A DNA stretch of 64,000 bases from Actinomadura formosensis NBRC 14204 (GTDB lineage Bacteria > Actinomycetota > Actinomycetes > Streptosporangiales > Streptosporangiaceae), in contig NZ_BCQQ01000007.1 in assembly GCF_001552155.1 (NCBI RefSeq), forward strand, positions 1 to 64,000, given 5' to 3'. This document shows, in pieces, positions 57,347 through 64,000 of the stretch (position 1 is the stretch's first letter; each line of letters starts with the position of its first letter). The translations under genes were made by a program, and so were the position numbers. The notes below the pieces were generated by a model. The model was not told the DNA's origin, ran no database searches, and saw only the letters and a program-made list of their open reading frames with translations.

Positions 57347-58179
57347 TCCCCGCGTTCGCCCGCGGCCTGTGCGACGACGCCGCCGTGTTCCCGCCGGGTC
57401 TGGCACCGCTCGCCGCCGCCGTCCCGGCCCACCGCGCGCACCGCGCCGCCCCCTACGCCGATCTCGTCGGCCCCCTCGTCCTGCCGGCGACCGCGCTGGA
57501 GGAGTTGGACCCGCTGCTCGGCGACGAGCCGCTCGACCTGTCGATCACCGCGCCGGGCGGGCCGTGCCAGGCCGCCAAGTCCCTGGTCACGGCCGCCGGT
57601 CTGGCCGTCCGGGTGCGCGGCCTGGAGGTCGCCGTCCCGCCCGGCATGGGGCCGGAGGAGTTCTTCCGCCTGCTCGGCCGGGTCGATGTGCCCGTGTACG
57701 TCGAGATCCCGCGCGACGAGCGGCGTCCCGCGATGATCGACGCGGTCCGGGCCGGCGGCCACCGCGCGAAGTTCCGCACCGGCGGAGTGAAGGCGCATCT
57801 CTACCCGAGCCCGGACGAACTGGCCTCCGCGGTCAAGGCCGTCGTGGACGCCGGCGTCCCGTTCAAGGCGACGGCGGGGCTGCACCACCCCGTCCGCAAC
57901 ACCGACCCGGAGACCGGCTTCCACCAGCACGGCTTCCTGAACCTGCTGCTCGCGACCGACGCGGCCCTGCGCGGCCGTCCCCCGGCGGAACTGGCGGCGA
58001 TCCTGGCCGACCGCGACGCCGCGTCCGTCGCGTCCCGCGTCTCCTCGCTCGGCGAGACCCGCACGAGCGCCGCACGCGGCCGTTTCCTGTCCTTCGGGAC
58101 GTGCAGCATCACCGACCCCCTGAACGAACTCGCGGACCTCGGCCTGCTCGCGTCCGCACTCCAGGAGACCCCCCGATGA
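57343..58179 (+). CDS. Conserved protein of unknown function in the homogentisate operon
   Basis: A 278-aa soluble protein between hmgA and fahA, overlapping both by four bases. I do not recognise an enzyme family. Sequence: ARGLCDDAAVFPPGLAPLAA at the start, GPEEFFRLLGRVDVPVYVEI, HRAKFRTGGVKAHLYPSPDE, VPFKATAGLHHPVRNTDPET and FHQHGFLNLLLATDAAL. The alternation of beta-strands and helices suggests a TIM-barrel-like fold, and KFRTGG / KATAGLHH could be an active site. Its position makes a role in the pathway, perhaps maleylacetoacetate handling or aromatic intermediate processing, possible. Confidence 0.75.
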   Translation: MIPAFARGLCDDAAVFPPGLAPLAAAVPAHRAHRAAPYADLVGPLVLPATALEELDPLLGDEPLDLSITAPGGPCQAAKSLVTAAGLAVRVRGLEVAVPPGMGPEEFFRLLGRVDVPVYVEIPRDERRPAMIDAVRAGGHRAKFRTGGVKAHLYPSPDELASAVKAVVDAGVPFKATAGLHHPVRNTDPETGFHQHGFLNLLLATDAALRGRPPAELAAILADRDAASVASRVSSLGETRTSAARGRFLSFGTCSITDPLNELADLGLLASALQETPR

Positions 58180-59348
58180 CCCGCATCGCGATCCCCGACG
58201 GCTCCCTCTTCGGGCTCGCCAACCTCCCCTACGGCGTGTTCTCGACCCCCGGCACCGCGCCCCGCGTGGGCGTCCGCGTCGCCGGCGTCGTCGTCGACCT
58301 GGCCCTCGGCCTCGGCGACGACGTCTTCGCCGCGCCGTCCCTGAACCCCTTCATGGCGCAGGGCCACGACCGCTGGGTGGAGGTCCGGGAACGAATCCTC
58401 GGCCTGGTCTCGGGCGACGTCCCGGACGAGGCCGTCCACCCACTGGACGCGGTCACCCTGCACATGCCGTTCGAGGTCGCCGACTACGTGGACTTCTACG
58501 CGTCCGAACACCACGCGTCCAACCTCGGCCGCCTCTTCCGGCCCGGCGCCGACCCGCTGATGCCGAACTGGAAGCACCTTCCGGTCGGCTACCACGGCCG
58601 CGCCGGCACGGTGGTCCCGTCGGGCACCGGCATCGTCCGTCCCTCCGGCCAGCGCAAGGGCGAGGACGCCCCCACCTTCGGCGAGAGCCGCCGCCTGGAC
58701 ATCGAGGCCGAGGTCGGCTTCGTCGTCGGCACCGGCTCACCGCTCGGCACTCCCGTGAGCACGGACGACTTCTCCGAACGCGTCTTCGGTGTCGTCCTCG
58801 TCAACGACTGGTCGGCACGAGACATCCAAGCCTGGGAGTACGTGCCGCTTGGCCCGTTCCTGGGGAAGAGCTTCGCGACGTCCGTCTCCCACTGGGTCGT
58901 CCCCCTCCTCGCCTTGGAAGCGGCCCGCGTGGCGACCCCGCCCCAGGACCCGGAGCCACTCCCGTACCTGCGCGAGAAGAATCCCTGGGGATTGGACCTC
59001 TCCCTTGAGGTCTCCTGGAACGGCCGGGTCGTCTCCCGTCCGCCCTACCGCGAGATGTACTGGTCACCGGCGCAGATGCTCGCGCACATGACGGTGAACG
59101 GCGCCTCGTCCCGCACCGGCGACCTGTTCGCCTCCGGCACGGTGTCGGGCCCGGCCAAGGACCAGCGCGGCGCCTTCATCGAGCTGACCTGGGGCGGCAA
59201 GGAGCCGGTCACGGTCAACGGCGAACCCCGCACCTTCCTGGAGGACGGCGACGAGGTGAGCATCACCGCCACCGCTCCCGGCCCCTCCGGCGGCCGTATC
59301 GGCTTCGGCGAGGTGACCGGCCGCATCCTCCCGTCCACGGCCCGCTGA
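58176..59348 (+). CDS. fahA: Fumarylacetoacetase
   Basis: A 390-aa hydrolase that splits fumarylacetoacetate into fumarate and acetoacetate. N-terminal SH3-like part: FGLANLPYGVFSTPGTAPRV. Catalytic domain: DYVDFYASEHHASNLGRLFR, LPVGYHGRAGTVVPSGTGIV, LDIEAEVGFVVGTG (metal Glu), NDWSARDIQAWEYVPLGPFL and GDLFASGTVSGP. The length matches the family (about 400 aa). The ATG overlaps the preceding gene. It is the last enzyme of the tyrosine pathway; a maleylacetoacetate isomerase is not seen in the window. Confidence 0.94.
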   Translation: MTRIAIPDGSLFGLANLPYGVFSTPGTAPRVGVRVAGVVVDLALGLGDDVFAAPSLNPFMAQGHDRWVEVRERILGLVSGDVPDEAVHPLDAVTLHMPFEVADYVDFYASEHHASNLGRLFRPGADPLMPNWKHLPVGYHGRAGTVVPSGTGIVRPSGQRKGEDAPTFGESRRLDIEAEVGFVVGTGSPLGTPVSTDDFSERVFGVVLVNDWSARDIQAWEYVPLGPFLGKSFATSVSHWVVPLLALEAARVATPPQDPEPLPYLREKNPWGLDLSLEVSWNGRVVSRPPYREMYWSPAQMLAHMTVNGASSRTGDLFASGTVSGPAKDQRGAFIELTWGGKEPVTVNGEPRTFLEDGDEVSITATAPGPSGGRIGFGEVTGRILPSTAR

Positions 59349-59422
59349 ACCGCGGATCCGGGCCGGGGTCGTGCCGGAGCACGGCAACGGCTCCCGCGTG
59401 ACCCCGCCCTCGGTCTCCGCGT

Positions 59423-59830
59423 TCAGTCGATGACCGCGGTGGCCTCGATCTCGACCAGGAGGTCGGGCTCGGCCAGCGCGGCGACGCCGATGCCGGTGAG
59501 CGGCGCGACCGGGGTGACACCGAGCTTCGCAGCGGCGCGGGCGACCCCCTCCGCGAACAAAGGCATCTTGTCGGGGGTCCAGTCGACGATGTAGACGGTC
59601 AGTTTCACCACGTCGTCGAAGGACGCGCCGGCCTCGGCCAGGGCGGTGCCGACGTTGAGGTAGCACTGCTCAACCTGAGCGGCGAAGTCGCCTTCGCCGA
59701 CCTTGCCGCCGTCGGCGTCGCGGGCGACCTGGCCTGCCATGAACACGAGCTTCGATCCGGTGGCGACCGACACCTGCCGGTAAAGATCGACCTTCGGCAG
59801 TCCATCGGGGTTCACCAAGGTGATGGCCAT
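59423..59830 (-). CDS. RidA/YjgF-family protein
   Basis: A 135-aa protein of the Rid family: NPDGLPKVDLYRQVSVATGS, LVFMAGQVARDADGGKVGEG, QVEQCYLNVGTALAEAGASF and VVKLTVYIVDWTPDKMPLFA. The usual catalytic arginine region near the C-terminus (family RxxxxxR...) appears as TGIGVAALAEPDLLVEIEAT, which lacks the arginine, so it may be a non-deaminase Rid subgroup. It is divergent from a TetR gene with a shared palindrome between. Confidence 0.88.
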   Translation of the reverse strand: MAITLVNPDGLPKVDLYRQVSVATGSKLVFMAGQVARDADGGKVGEGDFAAQVEQCYLNVGTALAEAGASFDDVVKLTVYIVDWTPDKMPLFAEGVARAAAKLGVTPVAPLTGIGVAALAEPDLLVEIEATAVID

Positions 59831-59875
59831 GCTGACTTCCTTCCGTTAGAGCCCGTGAGGCCGGGCTTCCCAAAC

Positions 59876-59890
59876 CATAGCATTGCTATG
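59876..59890. promoter_or_regulatory. Candidate TetR operator between ridA-like and tetR genes
   Basis: CATAGC-ATT-GCTATG, a perfect 6-3-6 inverted repeat in the short divergent gap. It overlaps the expected promoters of both genes and is probably bound by the adjacent TetR protein. Confidence 0.6.
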
Positions 59891-59907
59891 CCATGTATTC
59901 TGACGCC

Positions 59908-60570
59908 ATGGCGAGGACGAAGGATCCCGCGGTCCGCACCCTGCTCATCGAGCGGGCCGCCCACATGCTCCGCACCCGCGAGCCCATCACCCTGCGCTCG
60001 CTGGTGGCCGGCACCGGCGTGTCGACGATGGCCGTCTATACCCACTTCGGCGGCATGGACGGCATGTGGCAGGCCCTGCGGCAGGAGGGATTCACCCGCC
60101 TGGCGGCCAGGTTCGCGGCGCTGGCGATGTCCGCGGACCCGGTGCGGGATCTGTCCGCCCTGGTCGCCGCCTACCTCGGCAACGCCCTGGACCACCCCGA
60201 CCTGTACCGGGTCATGTTCGACGCGACCTTCGACCTCGAAGACCTCAAAGCCGCGGACGCCACCCTCGAATACCTCGTCCGGGCAGCGCGGCGGGCCAGG
60301 GACGCCGGGCGTTTCCGCCCCGGCCTCGACCCGCTGGAACTGGCGATCCAGAGCTGGGCCATCGGCCACGGGCTGGTCTCCCTGGTCACCAACGGTCCCC
60401 TGCCCCGCCAGACGCTCGACCATGCCGCCCCCATGCTGACCGCGCTGTTCATCAGCCAGGGAGACCTGCCCGGCAGATGCCGCGCCTCCGTCGAGCAGGG
60501 CTGGAAACAGCCGACCCCGTCCGGCGAAGAACCAGAAGACCGGGCAGGAACGCAGCGAGGGTGCGTTTGA
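59908..60570 (+). CDS. TetR-family transcriptional regulator
   Basis: A 220-aa regulator: ARTKDPAVRTLLIERAAHML, ITLRSLVAGTGVSTMAVYTH and FGGMDGMWQALRQEGF form the DNA-binding domain (TetR_C/WHG-type C-terminus with LYRVMFDATFDLEDL and ELAIQSWAIGHGLVSL). ATG 59908 is preferred over the ATG at 59893, which lies only two bases after the palindrome; TATTCT at 59896 could serve as a -10 element. Its likely target is the divergent RidA-family gene. Confidence 0.83.
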   Translation: MARTKDPAVRTLLIERAAHMLRTREPITLRSLVAGTGVSTMAVYTHFGGMDGMWQALRQEGFTRLAARFAALAMSADPVRDLSALVAAYLGNALDHPDLYRVMFDATFDLEDLKAADATLEYLVRAARRARDAGRFRPGLDPLELAIQSWAIGHGLVSLVTNGPLPRQTLDHAAPMLTALFISQGDLPGRCRASVEQGWKQPTPSGEEPEDRAGTQRGCV

Positions 60571-60661
60571 ACAGCCGTTAGGGCGCCCCCAGCCTGGTGA
60601 TCGTCCCGTTCAGCGGGACGCCGCTGGACGGGCCGTCCCCCATGAACGAGAGTCGGCGACC

Positions 60662-61147
60662 ATGCCGAGTCCGGACATCGCCGAGCGCATCGCCCGGCTG
60701 GAGGCCATCGAGGAGATCAAGGCCCTCAAGCACCGCTACCTGCGCGCCTGCGACGCCAAGGACCCGCGGGAGTTCCGGGCGTGCTTCATCGCCTCGGGCG
60801 CCTCGATCGACTACGGCCGCCTCGGCGCCTTCGACGACGCGGACGGCATCGCCGAGGTCTTCGCGAGGATCGCCCTCCAGCGGATCGATGGCAAGAACGC
60901 CATCCTCGACATGCACCACGCGATGCACCCGGACATCACCGTCCACGGCGAGACCAGCGCGTCCGGCCGCTGGACGTTGAAGTTCCGCCAGGTCAACCTG
61001 CTCGACAACACCGAGACCGTGACCACCGGCGAGTACGACGACGAATACGTCATCGAGGACGGCCGCTGGAAGATGTCGAAATGCCACTTCCGCCGCTACT
61101 GGTCGATCACCCGCCCGCTCACCGCGGACTGCCGCGTCGACCAGTAG
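60662..61147 (+). CDS. SnoaL-like (NTF2-fold) protein
   Basis: A 161-aa protein of the NTF2/SnoaL-like fold: IAERIARLEAIEEIKALKHR, YLRACDAKDPREFRACF, HHAMHPDITVHGETSASGRW and YDDEYVIEDGRWKMSKCHFR. The pattern is that of the ring-hydroxylating-dioxygenase-beta-like or dehydratase-like members. The reaction and substrate are unknown. A terminator follows directly at 61149. Confidence 0.82.
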   Translation: MPSPDIAERIARLEAIEEIKALKHRYLRACDAKDPREFRACFIASGASIDYGRLGAFDDADGIAEVFARIALQRIDGKNAILDMHHAMHPDITVHGETSASGRWTLKFRQVNLLDNTETVTTGEYDDEYVIEDGRWKMSKCHFRRYWSITRPLTADCRVDQ

Positions 61148-61148
61148 C

Positions 61149-61172
61149 GGGCCGGGACCGGAGTCCCGGCCC
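61149..61172 (+). terminator. Terminator after the SnoaL-like gene
   Basis: A perfect 10-bp stem GGGCCGGGAC / GTCCCGGCCC with a 4-base loop (CGGA), starting one base after the stop codon. Confidence 0.7.
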
Positions 61173-61293
61173 ATGAATGCGAAGTTCCGGTGCGGCCGGC
61201 TCCGCCGGTTCTCCGGCGACTTCACGTGGTCTGCAAACCTTCGCAAACCCTTGGCGGTCGTCCGCTCGGTGGGCGGCGGGTGGGCACGAGGCG

Positions 61294-62622
61294 ATGATGA
61301 GGCAGCAGCGGCACCCCACCACGATCGTGCTCCGCGACGTGCGGATCTTCGATGGGATGAGCGACCGGATCCGGACCGGCCACGTGGTGACCGAAGGCAC
61401 CAAGATCAAGACGGTGGGGGACGGGGACCCGCCCGCGAGCGCCCCGGAGGCCGCGGTCATCGACGGGCGCGGGGCGACGCTCATCCCCGGGCTCAGCGAC
61501 GCCCACGTGCACCTCATCCTGGCCGGCGCCACGCAGAGCGAACTGACGTTCGGCGGCGCGGGCATCGGGTACCTGAGAGCGGCGGCCGAGGCCGAGGCGA
61601 TGCTGATGCGCGGGTTCACGACCGTCCGCGACATGGCCGGCGACACCGGCGACCTCAAGCGGTTGATCGACGCGGGCGCGCTGCCCGGCCCGCGGATCTA
61701 TCCCAGCCAGGCGGGCCTGTCCCAAACCGGCGGGCACGGGGACTTCGGCATGGTGTACGACGTGCCGACCGTCCTCGGCGGGACCGCGACGCGCGCCGAG
61801 CGACTGGGGCTGATGCGGATCGCCGACGGTACGGCCCAGGTGCTGGCGGGGGTGCGCGAGCAGCTGAAGAAGGGCGCTTCGCAGATCAAGATGATGGCAG
61901 GTGGCGGTGTCGCGTCCGCCTATGACCACCTGGACGTCCTGCAGTACACCGCGGACGAGTTGCGCGCCGGGGTGGGGGCCGCGGCCGACTGGGGCACCTA
62001 TGTGGCGGTCCACGTCTACACCGGCGCCGCCATCCGCCGGGCGGTCGACGCGGGGGTCCGGGTGATCGAGCACGGTCATCTGGCCGGGGAGGACGACCTC
62101 AGGTTGATGGCCGACCACGACGTCTGGCTGTGCACCCAGCCGTTCGCCGAGAGCGACCACCGCTACCCCAGCCCGTCGTCGGCCGAGAAGAACCGGCAGG
62201 TGTGCACGGGGGTGGAGCGCGTTTTCGGCTGGGCGCTGGACCACGGCGTGCGGCTCGCCTTCGGCACCGACCTGATGCTGAACCCCGCCGGGAGCGCGAA
62301 GCAGAGCGAGATGCTCACCCGCCTGGCCGGACTGGCCGGCGGCCCCGAGAAGGGCTTGAAGGTCGCCACATCCGGCAACGCCGCCCTGTTCCGCGAGGCC
62401 GGGCTTCGCGACCCCTACCAGAACCCGACCGCCGCCGACGTGGCCGCATACGGAGCCGGACCCCACGTGGCCCACCTCGGCGTCATCGCCGAGGGAGCGT
62501 GGGCCGACCTGCTCCTGGTCGCCGGCGACCCCACCCGTGACCTGGGACTCCTGGGTGATCCGGCCACCAACCTGAAGGTCATCATCAAGGACGGCCGTAT
62601 CTACAAGAACACCCTGCCCTGA
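61294..62622 (+). CDS. Metal-dependent amidohydrolase
   Basis: A 442-aa TIM-barrel hydrolase of the imidazolonepropionase/prolidase-like group. N-terminal beta-domain TIVLRDVRIFDGMSDRIRTG, metal motif GLSDAHVHL (HxH), barrel lysine in GASQIKMMAGGGVASAYDHL, histidines in VAVHVYTGAAIRRAV and IEHGHL, and the metal aspartate in LAFGTDLML. It hydrolyses a cyclic amide or dipeptide-like bond; the substrate is unknown. ATG 61294 follows CACGAGG; the adjacent ATG 61297 is equally possible. Longer upstream starts would enter poorly coding sequence. Confidence 0.88.
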   Translation: MMRQQRHPTTIVLRDVRIFDGMSDRIRTGHVVTEGTKIKTVGDGDPPASAPEAAVIDGRGATLIPGLSDAHVHLILAGATQSELTFGGAGIGYLRAAAEAEAMLMRGFTTVRDMAGDTGDLKRLIDAGALPGPRIYPSQAGLSQTGGHGDFGMVYDVPTVLGGTATRAERLGLMRIADGTAQVLAGVREQLKKGASQIKMMAGGGVASAYDHLDVLQYTADELRAGVGAAADWGTYVAVHVYTGAAIRRAVDAGVRVIEHGHLAGEDDLRLMADHDVWLCTQPFAESDHRYPSPSSAEKNRQVCTGVERVFGWALDHGVRLAFGTDLMLNPAGSAKQSEMLTRLAGLAGGPEKGLKVATSGNAALFREAGLRDPYQNPTAADVAAYGAGPHVAHLGVIAEGAWADLLLVAGDPTRDLGLLGDPATNLKVIIKDGRIYKNTLP

Positions 62623-62660
62623 CCGTCCGCCGCCGGGCCGCCTCCACCGGCCGCGCCCGG

Positions 62661-63185
62661 CTACTCCCCCGTGACGCCGTCGGCGAGTTCCCGGACGATG
62701 TCGAGCTGGCCGACATGGCGGGCGTACTCCTGCAACACGTGGAACAGGATCCAGACCAGCGCCGGTTGGTGCTCGGGCGGATTGAACCCGCCGCCGCTGC
62801 GCGCCCGGTCCTGGAGCCCGGCACCGGCGACGATCTTCCTTGACCGTTCGCATTCGTCCAGGAAGAGCCGTCTGATCTGCTCCGCGGACTCGTCCCGGCC
62901 GACATGCAGGCGCTGGGTCTCCGGGGCTCGGTCGCCCCAGACGTCGTCCACCTGCTCGGCGGCGAAGCCCCAGCGGAACCAGCGCCGCTCCACGAAGGCC
63001 AGGTGCTTGAGGAGGGCGAGCGGCGTCCAGCCGGACGGGAGGCGGCTCGTGCGCAGGTCGTCGTCCGGCAGGCCGTCGAGCTTCCGCAGCAGCGCGGCCC
63101 GGTAGTAGTCGAGGTAGCCGAGCAACAGTTCACGGGTGTCGGTCAGCGTGTCCGGCGGCTCGTCCGCGGGCGATGAATCAACCAT
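62661..63185 (-). CDS. DinB/DUF664-family protein
   Basis: A 174-aa four-helix protein: LLLGYLDYYRAALLRKLDGL, PSGWTPLALLKHLAFVERRW (first metal His), and VWILFHVLQEYARHVGQLDI (second pair of histidines) fit the DUF664/DinB superfamily, which includes mycothiol/bacillithiol-dependent transferases. The reaction here is unknown. Confidence 0.87.
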   Translation of the reverse strand: MVDSSPADEPPDTLTDTRELLLGYLDYYRAALLRKLDGLPDDDLRTSRLPSGWTPLALLKHLAFVERRWFRWGFAAEQVDDVWGDRAPETQRLHVGRDESAEQIRRLFLDECERSRKIVAGAGLQDRARSGGGFNPPEHQPALVWILFHVLQEYARHVGQLDIVRELADGVTGE

Positions 63186-63339
63186 CCGCCGAACAGTAAT
63201 CGCGTGGCCACGCAGTGGCCCACCATTATTCAGGCTCGTTTGAGGGTTTGTGGGCCACTGATGAAGGTGACCAGGTCATATGGTCGGCCAACTTTGCCAA
63301 GGTACTTCAATGAAACGATTGAGAGATGGAGGTGAGAGC

Positions 63340-63531
63340 GTGAAGTTCGTACTTGAGGTCGATATGAGCGACGGGGCCGTGGCCGCGGACGCGGCGAAGG
63401 AACTGGGGCGGATTCTGCGGTACTGGGCCGGGAACGTCCGGCATTACGAGTTGCGGCCCGGCGACGAGTCGGCCATCCATGACTCCGACCATCGCGACGT
63501 GGGCCGGTGGCGGATCGTGGAGGCCTCCTGA
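63340..63531 (+). CDS. Small conserved hypothetical protein
   Basis: A 63-aa protein: KFVLEVDMSDGAVAADAAKE, LGRILRYWAGNVRHYELRPG, DRDVGRWRIVEAS-like ending (SDHRDVGRWRIVEAS). It looks like a short beta-alpha-beta domain. GGAGGTGA lies about six bases before GTG 63340, an unusually good ribosome binding site, which decides the start over ATG 63310. Function unknown. Confidence 0.7.
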   Translation: MKFVLEVDMSDGAVAADAAKELGRILRYWAGNVRHYELRPGDESAIHDSDHRDVGRWRIVEAS

Positions 63532-63548
63532 TCCGCCGGAGAAGTGAG

Positions 63549-63579
63549 AACGCCCGGCCGGGGGCACCGGCCGGGCGTT
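63549..63579. terminator. Bidirectional terminator hairpin
   Basis: A perfect 13-bp stem AACGCCCGGCCGG / CCGGCCGGGCGTT with a 5-base loop, followed by TTT on the plus strand, between convergent genes. Confidence 0.8.
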
Positions 63580-63597
63580 TCGCGGGGGGCGGTCAGC

Positions 63598-64000
63598 TCA
63601 CTTGATGTTCTTCGGGCGGTACGCCTTGTACTGGCTGCCGCTGGAAAGGCCGTACGTCCGGGTGCGGTAGTCGGTGCCGTAACCGCCGCGCTGCTCGTAC
63701 GCCCAGTAGGCGGTGTGCTTGCTGCTGGTCCACCTCTCGAAGATGACGACGTGCCGGGTGGTGTTGCTCCCGATCGCGTCGATGACCAGGTCGCCCTTCT
63801 TGAGCTGGGACATCGCGATGCGCGTGGTGTACGAGGACGACGCCAGGCCGACCGTGTTCGGGCCGGGCTTCGGCAGCGCCAGCGCCATGGACGCGTAGCC
63901 CGAGCAGTCGGTGCGGTAGCCGCCGTAGGTCCTCGACTGGCTGTAGGGCACCCGCTTGCTGGTGTGCGGGTGCCAGGTCCTGGCGCGGGCGATGACCTGG
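63598..64000 (-). CDS. NlpC/P60-like or amidase-type hydrolase, N-terminus outside the window
   Basis: The frame is open to the window edge, so the start lies beyond 64000. The visible 134 residues include a catalytic-type cysteine in GYRTDCSGYASMALALPKPG and a histidine in NTTRHVVIFERWTSSKHTAY; LKKGDLVIDAIGSN is the typical loop between them. This is the NlpC/P60-like (C40) arrangement of a peptidoglycan endopeptidase, with the ending YGLSSGSQYKAYRPKNIK. It is probably a secreted protein. Confidence 0.8.
   Translation of the reverse strand, partial: QVIARARTWHPHTSKRVPYSQSRTYGGYRTDCSGYASMALALPKPGPNTVGLASSSYTTRIAMSQLKKGDLVIDAIGSNTTRHVVIFERWTSSKHTAYWAYEQRGGYGTDYRTRTYGLSSGSQYKAYRPKNIK

Overview
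The window is high-GC, densely coded actinobacterial chromosome. GTG starts are frequent and operons are tightly coupled through 4-base ATGA/GTGA overlaps. The gene content (Scr1/WhiJ-type regulator with many DUF397 genes, furA-katG, DUF6153, DUF2382, MMPL, c-di-AMP riboswitch ahead of an NlpC/P60 hydrolase) fits a filamentous actinomycete. An Actinomadura/Streptosporangiales-like host is my inference and is not proven by any marker here. No rRNA, tRNA, CRISPR array or insertion sequence was recognised.

Region by region. Positions 1-4.3 kb hold a dormancy/hypoxia-type group: a universal stress protein, an Rv2629-like protein, a phosphoribosyltransferase-hydrolase fusion and a CBS-pair protein. 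The 4.3-10 kb stretch has a TetR regulator with a divergent methyltransferase, a DUF2218 membrane protein, DUF6153 and DUF305 proteins, a riboswitch-controlled NlpC/P60 hydrolase and a BlaI/M56 sensor pair. After an SDR gene, 10.8-18.9 kb is a reduced complex I operon (nuoA, a cysteine-poor NuoB/NuoD-like fusion, then nuoHJKLMN) with no NADH-input module. A secreted peptidoglycan amidase, an MFS transporter, an S4 protein and a PRC/DUF2382 stress protein follow.

Positions 24.7-39.1 kb form an exopolysaccharide locus. It holds an ATP-grasp/flavoprotein pair, a GH26-like hydrolase, and a coupled operon of initiating sugar transferase, ligase, flippase, deacetylase, two GT4 enzymes, a Wzz-like protein and a CelD-type acyltransferase. 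A lipoprotein L,D-transpeptidase lies beside it. Positions 39.1-42.5 kb hold a WhiJ/Scr1-type cluster: small unknown protein, ATPase, XRE/DUF5753 regulator, and nine tandem DUF397 genes built as three repeats of a three-gene A-B-C cassette, the last copy truncated.

Positions 42.5-47 kb encode a two-component system divergent from an MMPL transporter. A serine hydrolase and a decayed isoaspartyl-methyltransferase-like gene follow. Two FurA-type regulators flank katG, with an inverted-repeat operator before furA. Next come a coiled-coil protein, an anti-sigma-type ATPase, TetR and MarR regulators, and a homogentisate pathway operon (hmgA, a gene of unknown function, fahA). The right end holds RidA, TetR, SnoaL-like, amidohydrolase, DinB and a partial NlpC/P60-like protein.

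The most interesting points are: (1) two 19-bp palindromes with identical arms, one before nuoA and one before the riboswitch-controlled hydrolase, with a BlaI/M56 pair between them; (2) the NuoB/NuoD-like fusion that has lost its iron-sulphur ligands; (3) the A-B-C x 3 DUF397 array.
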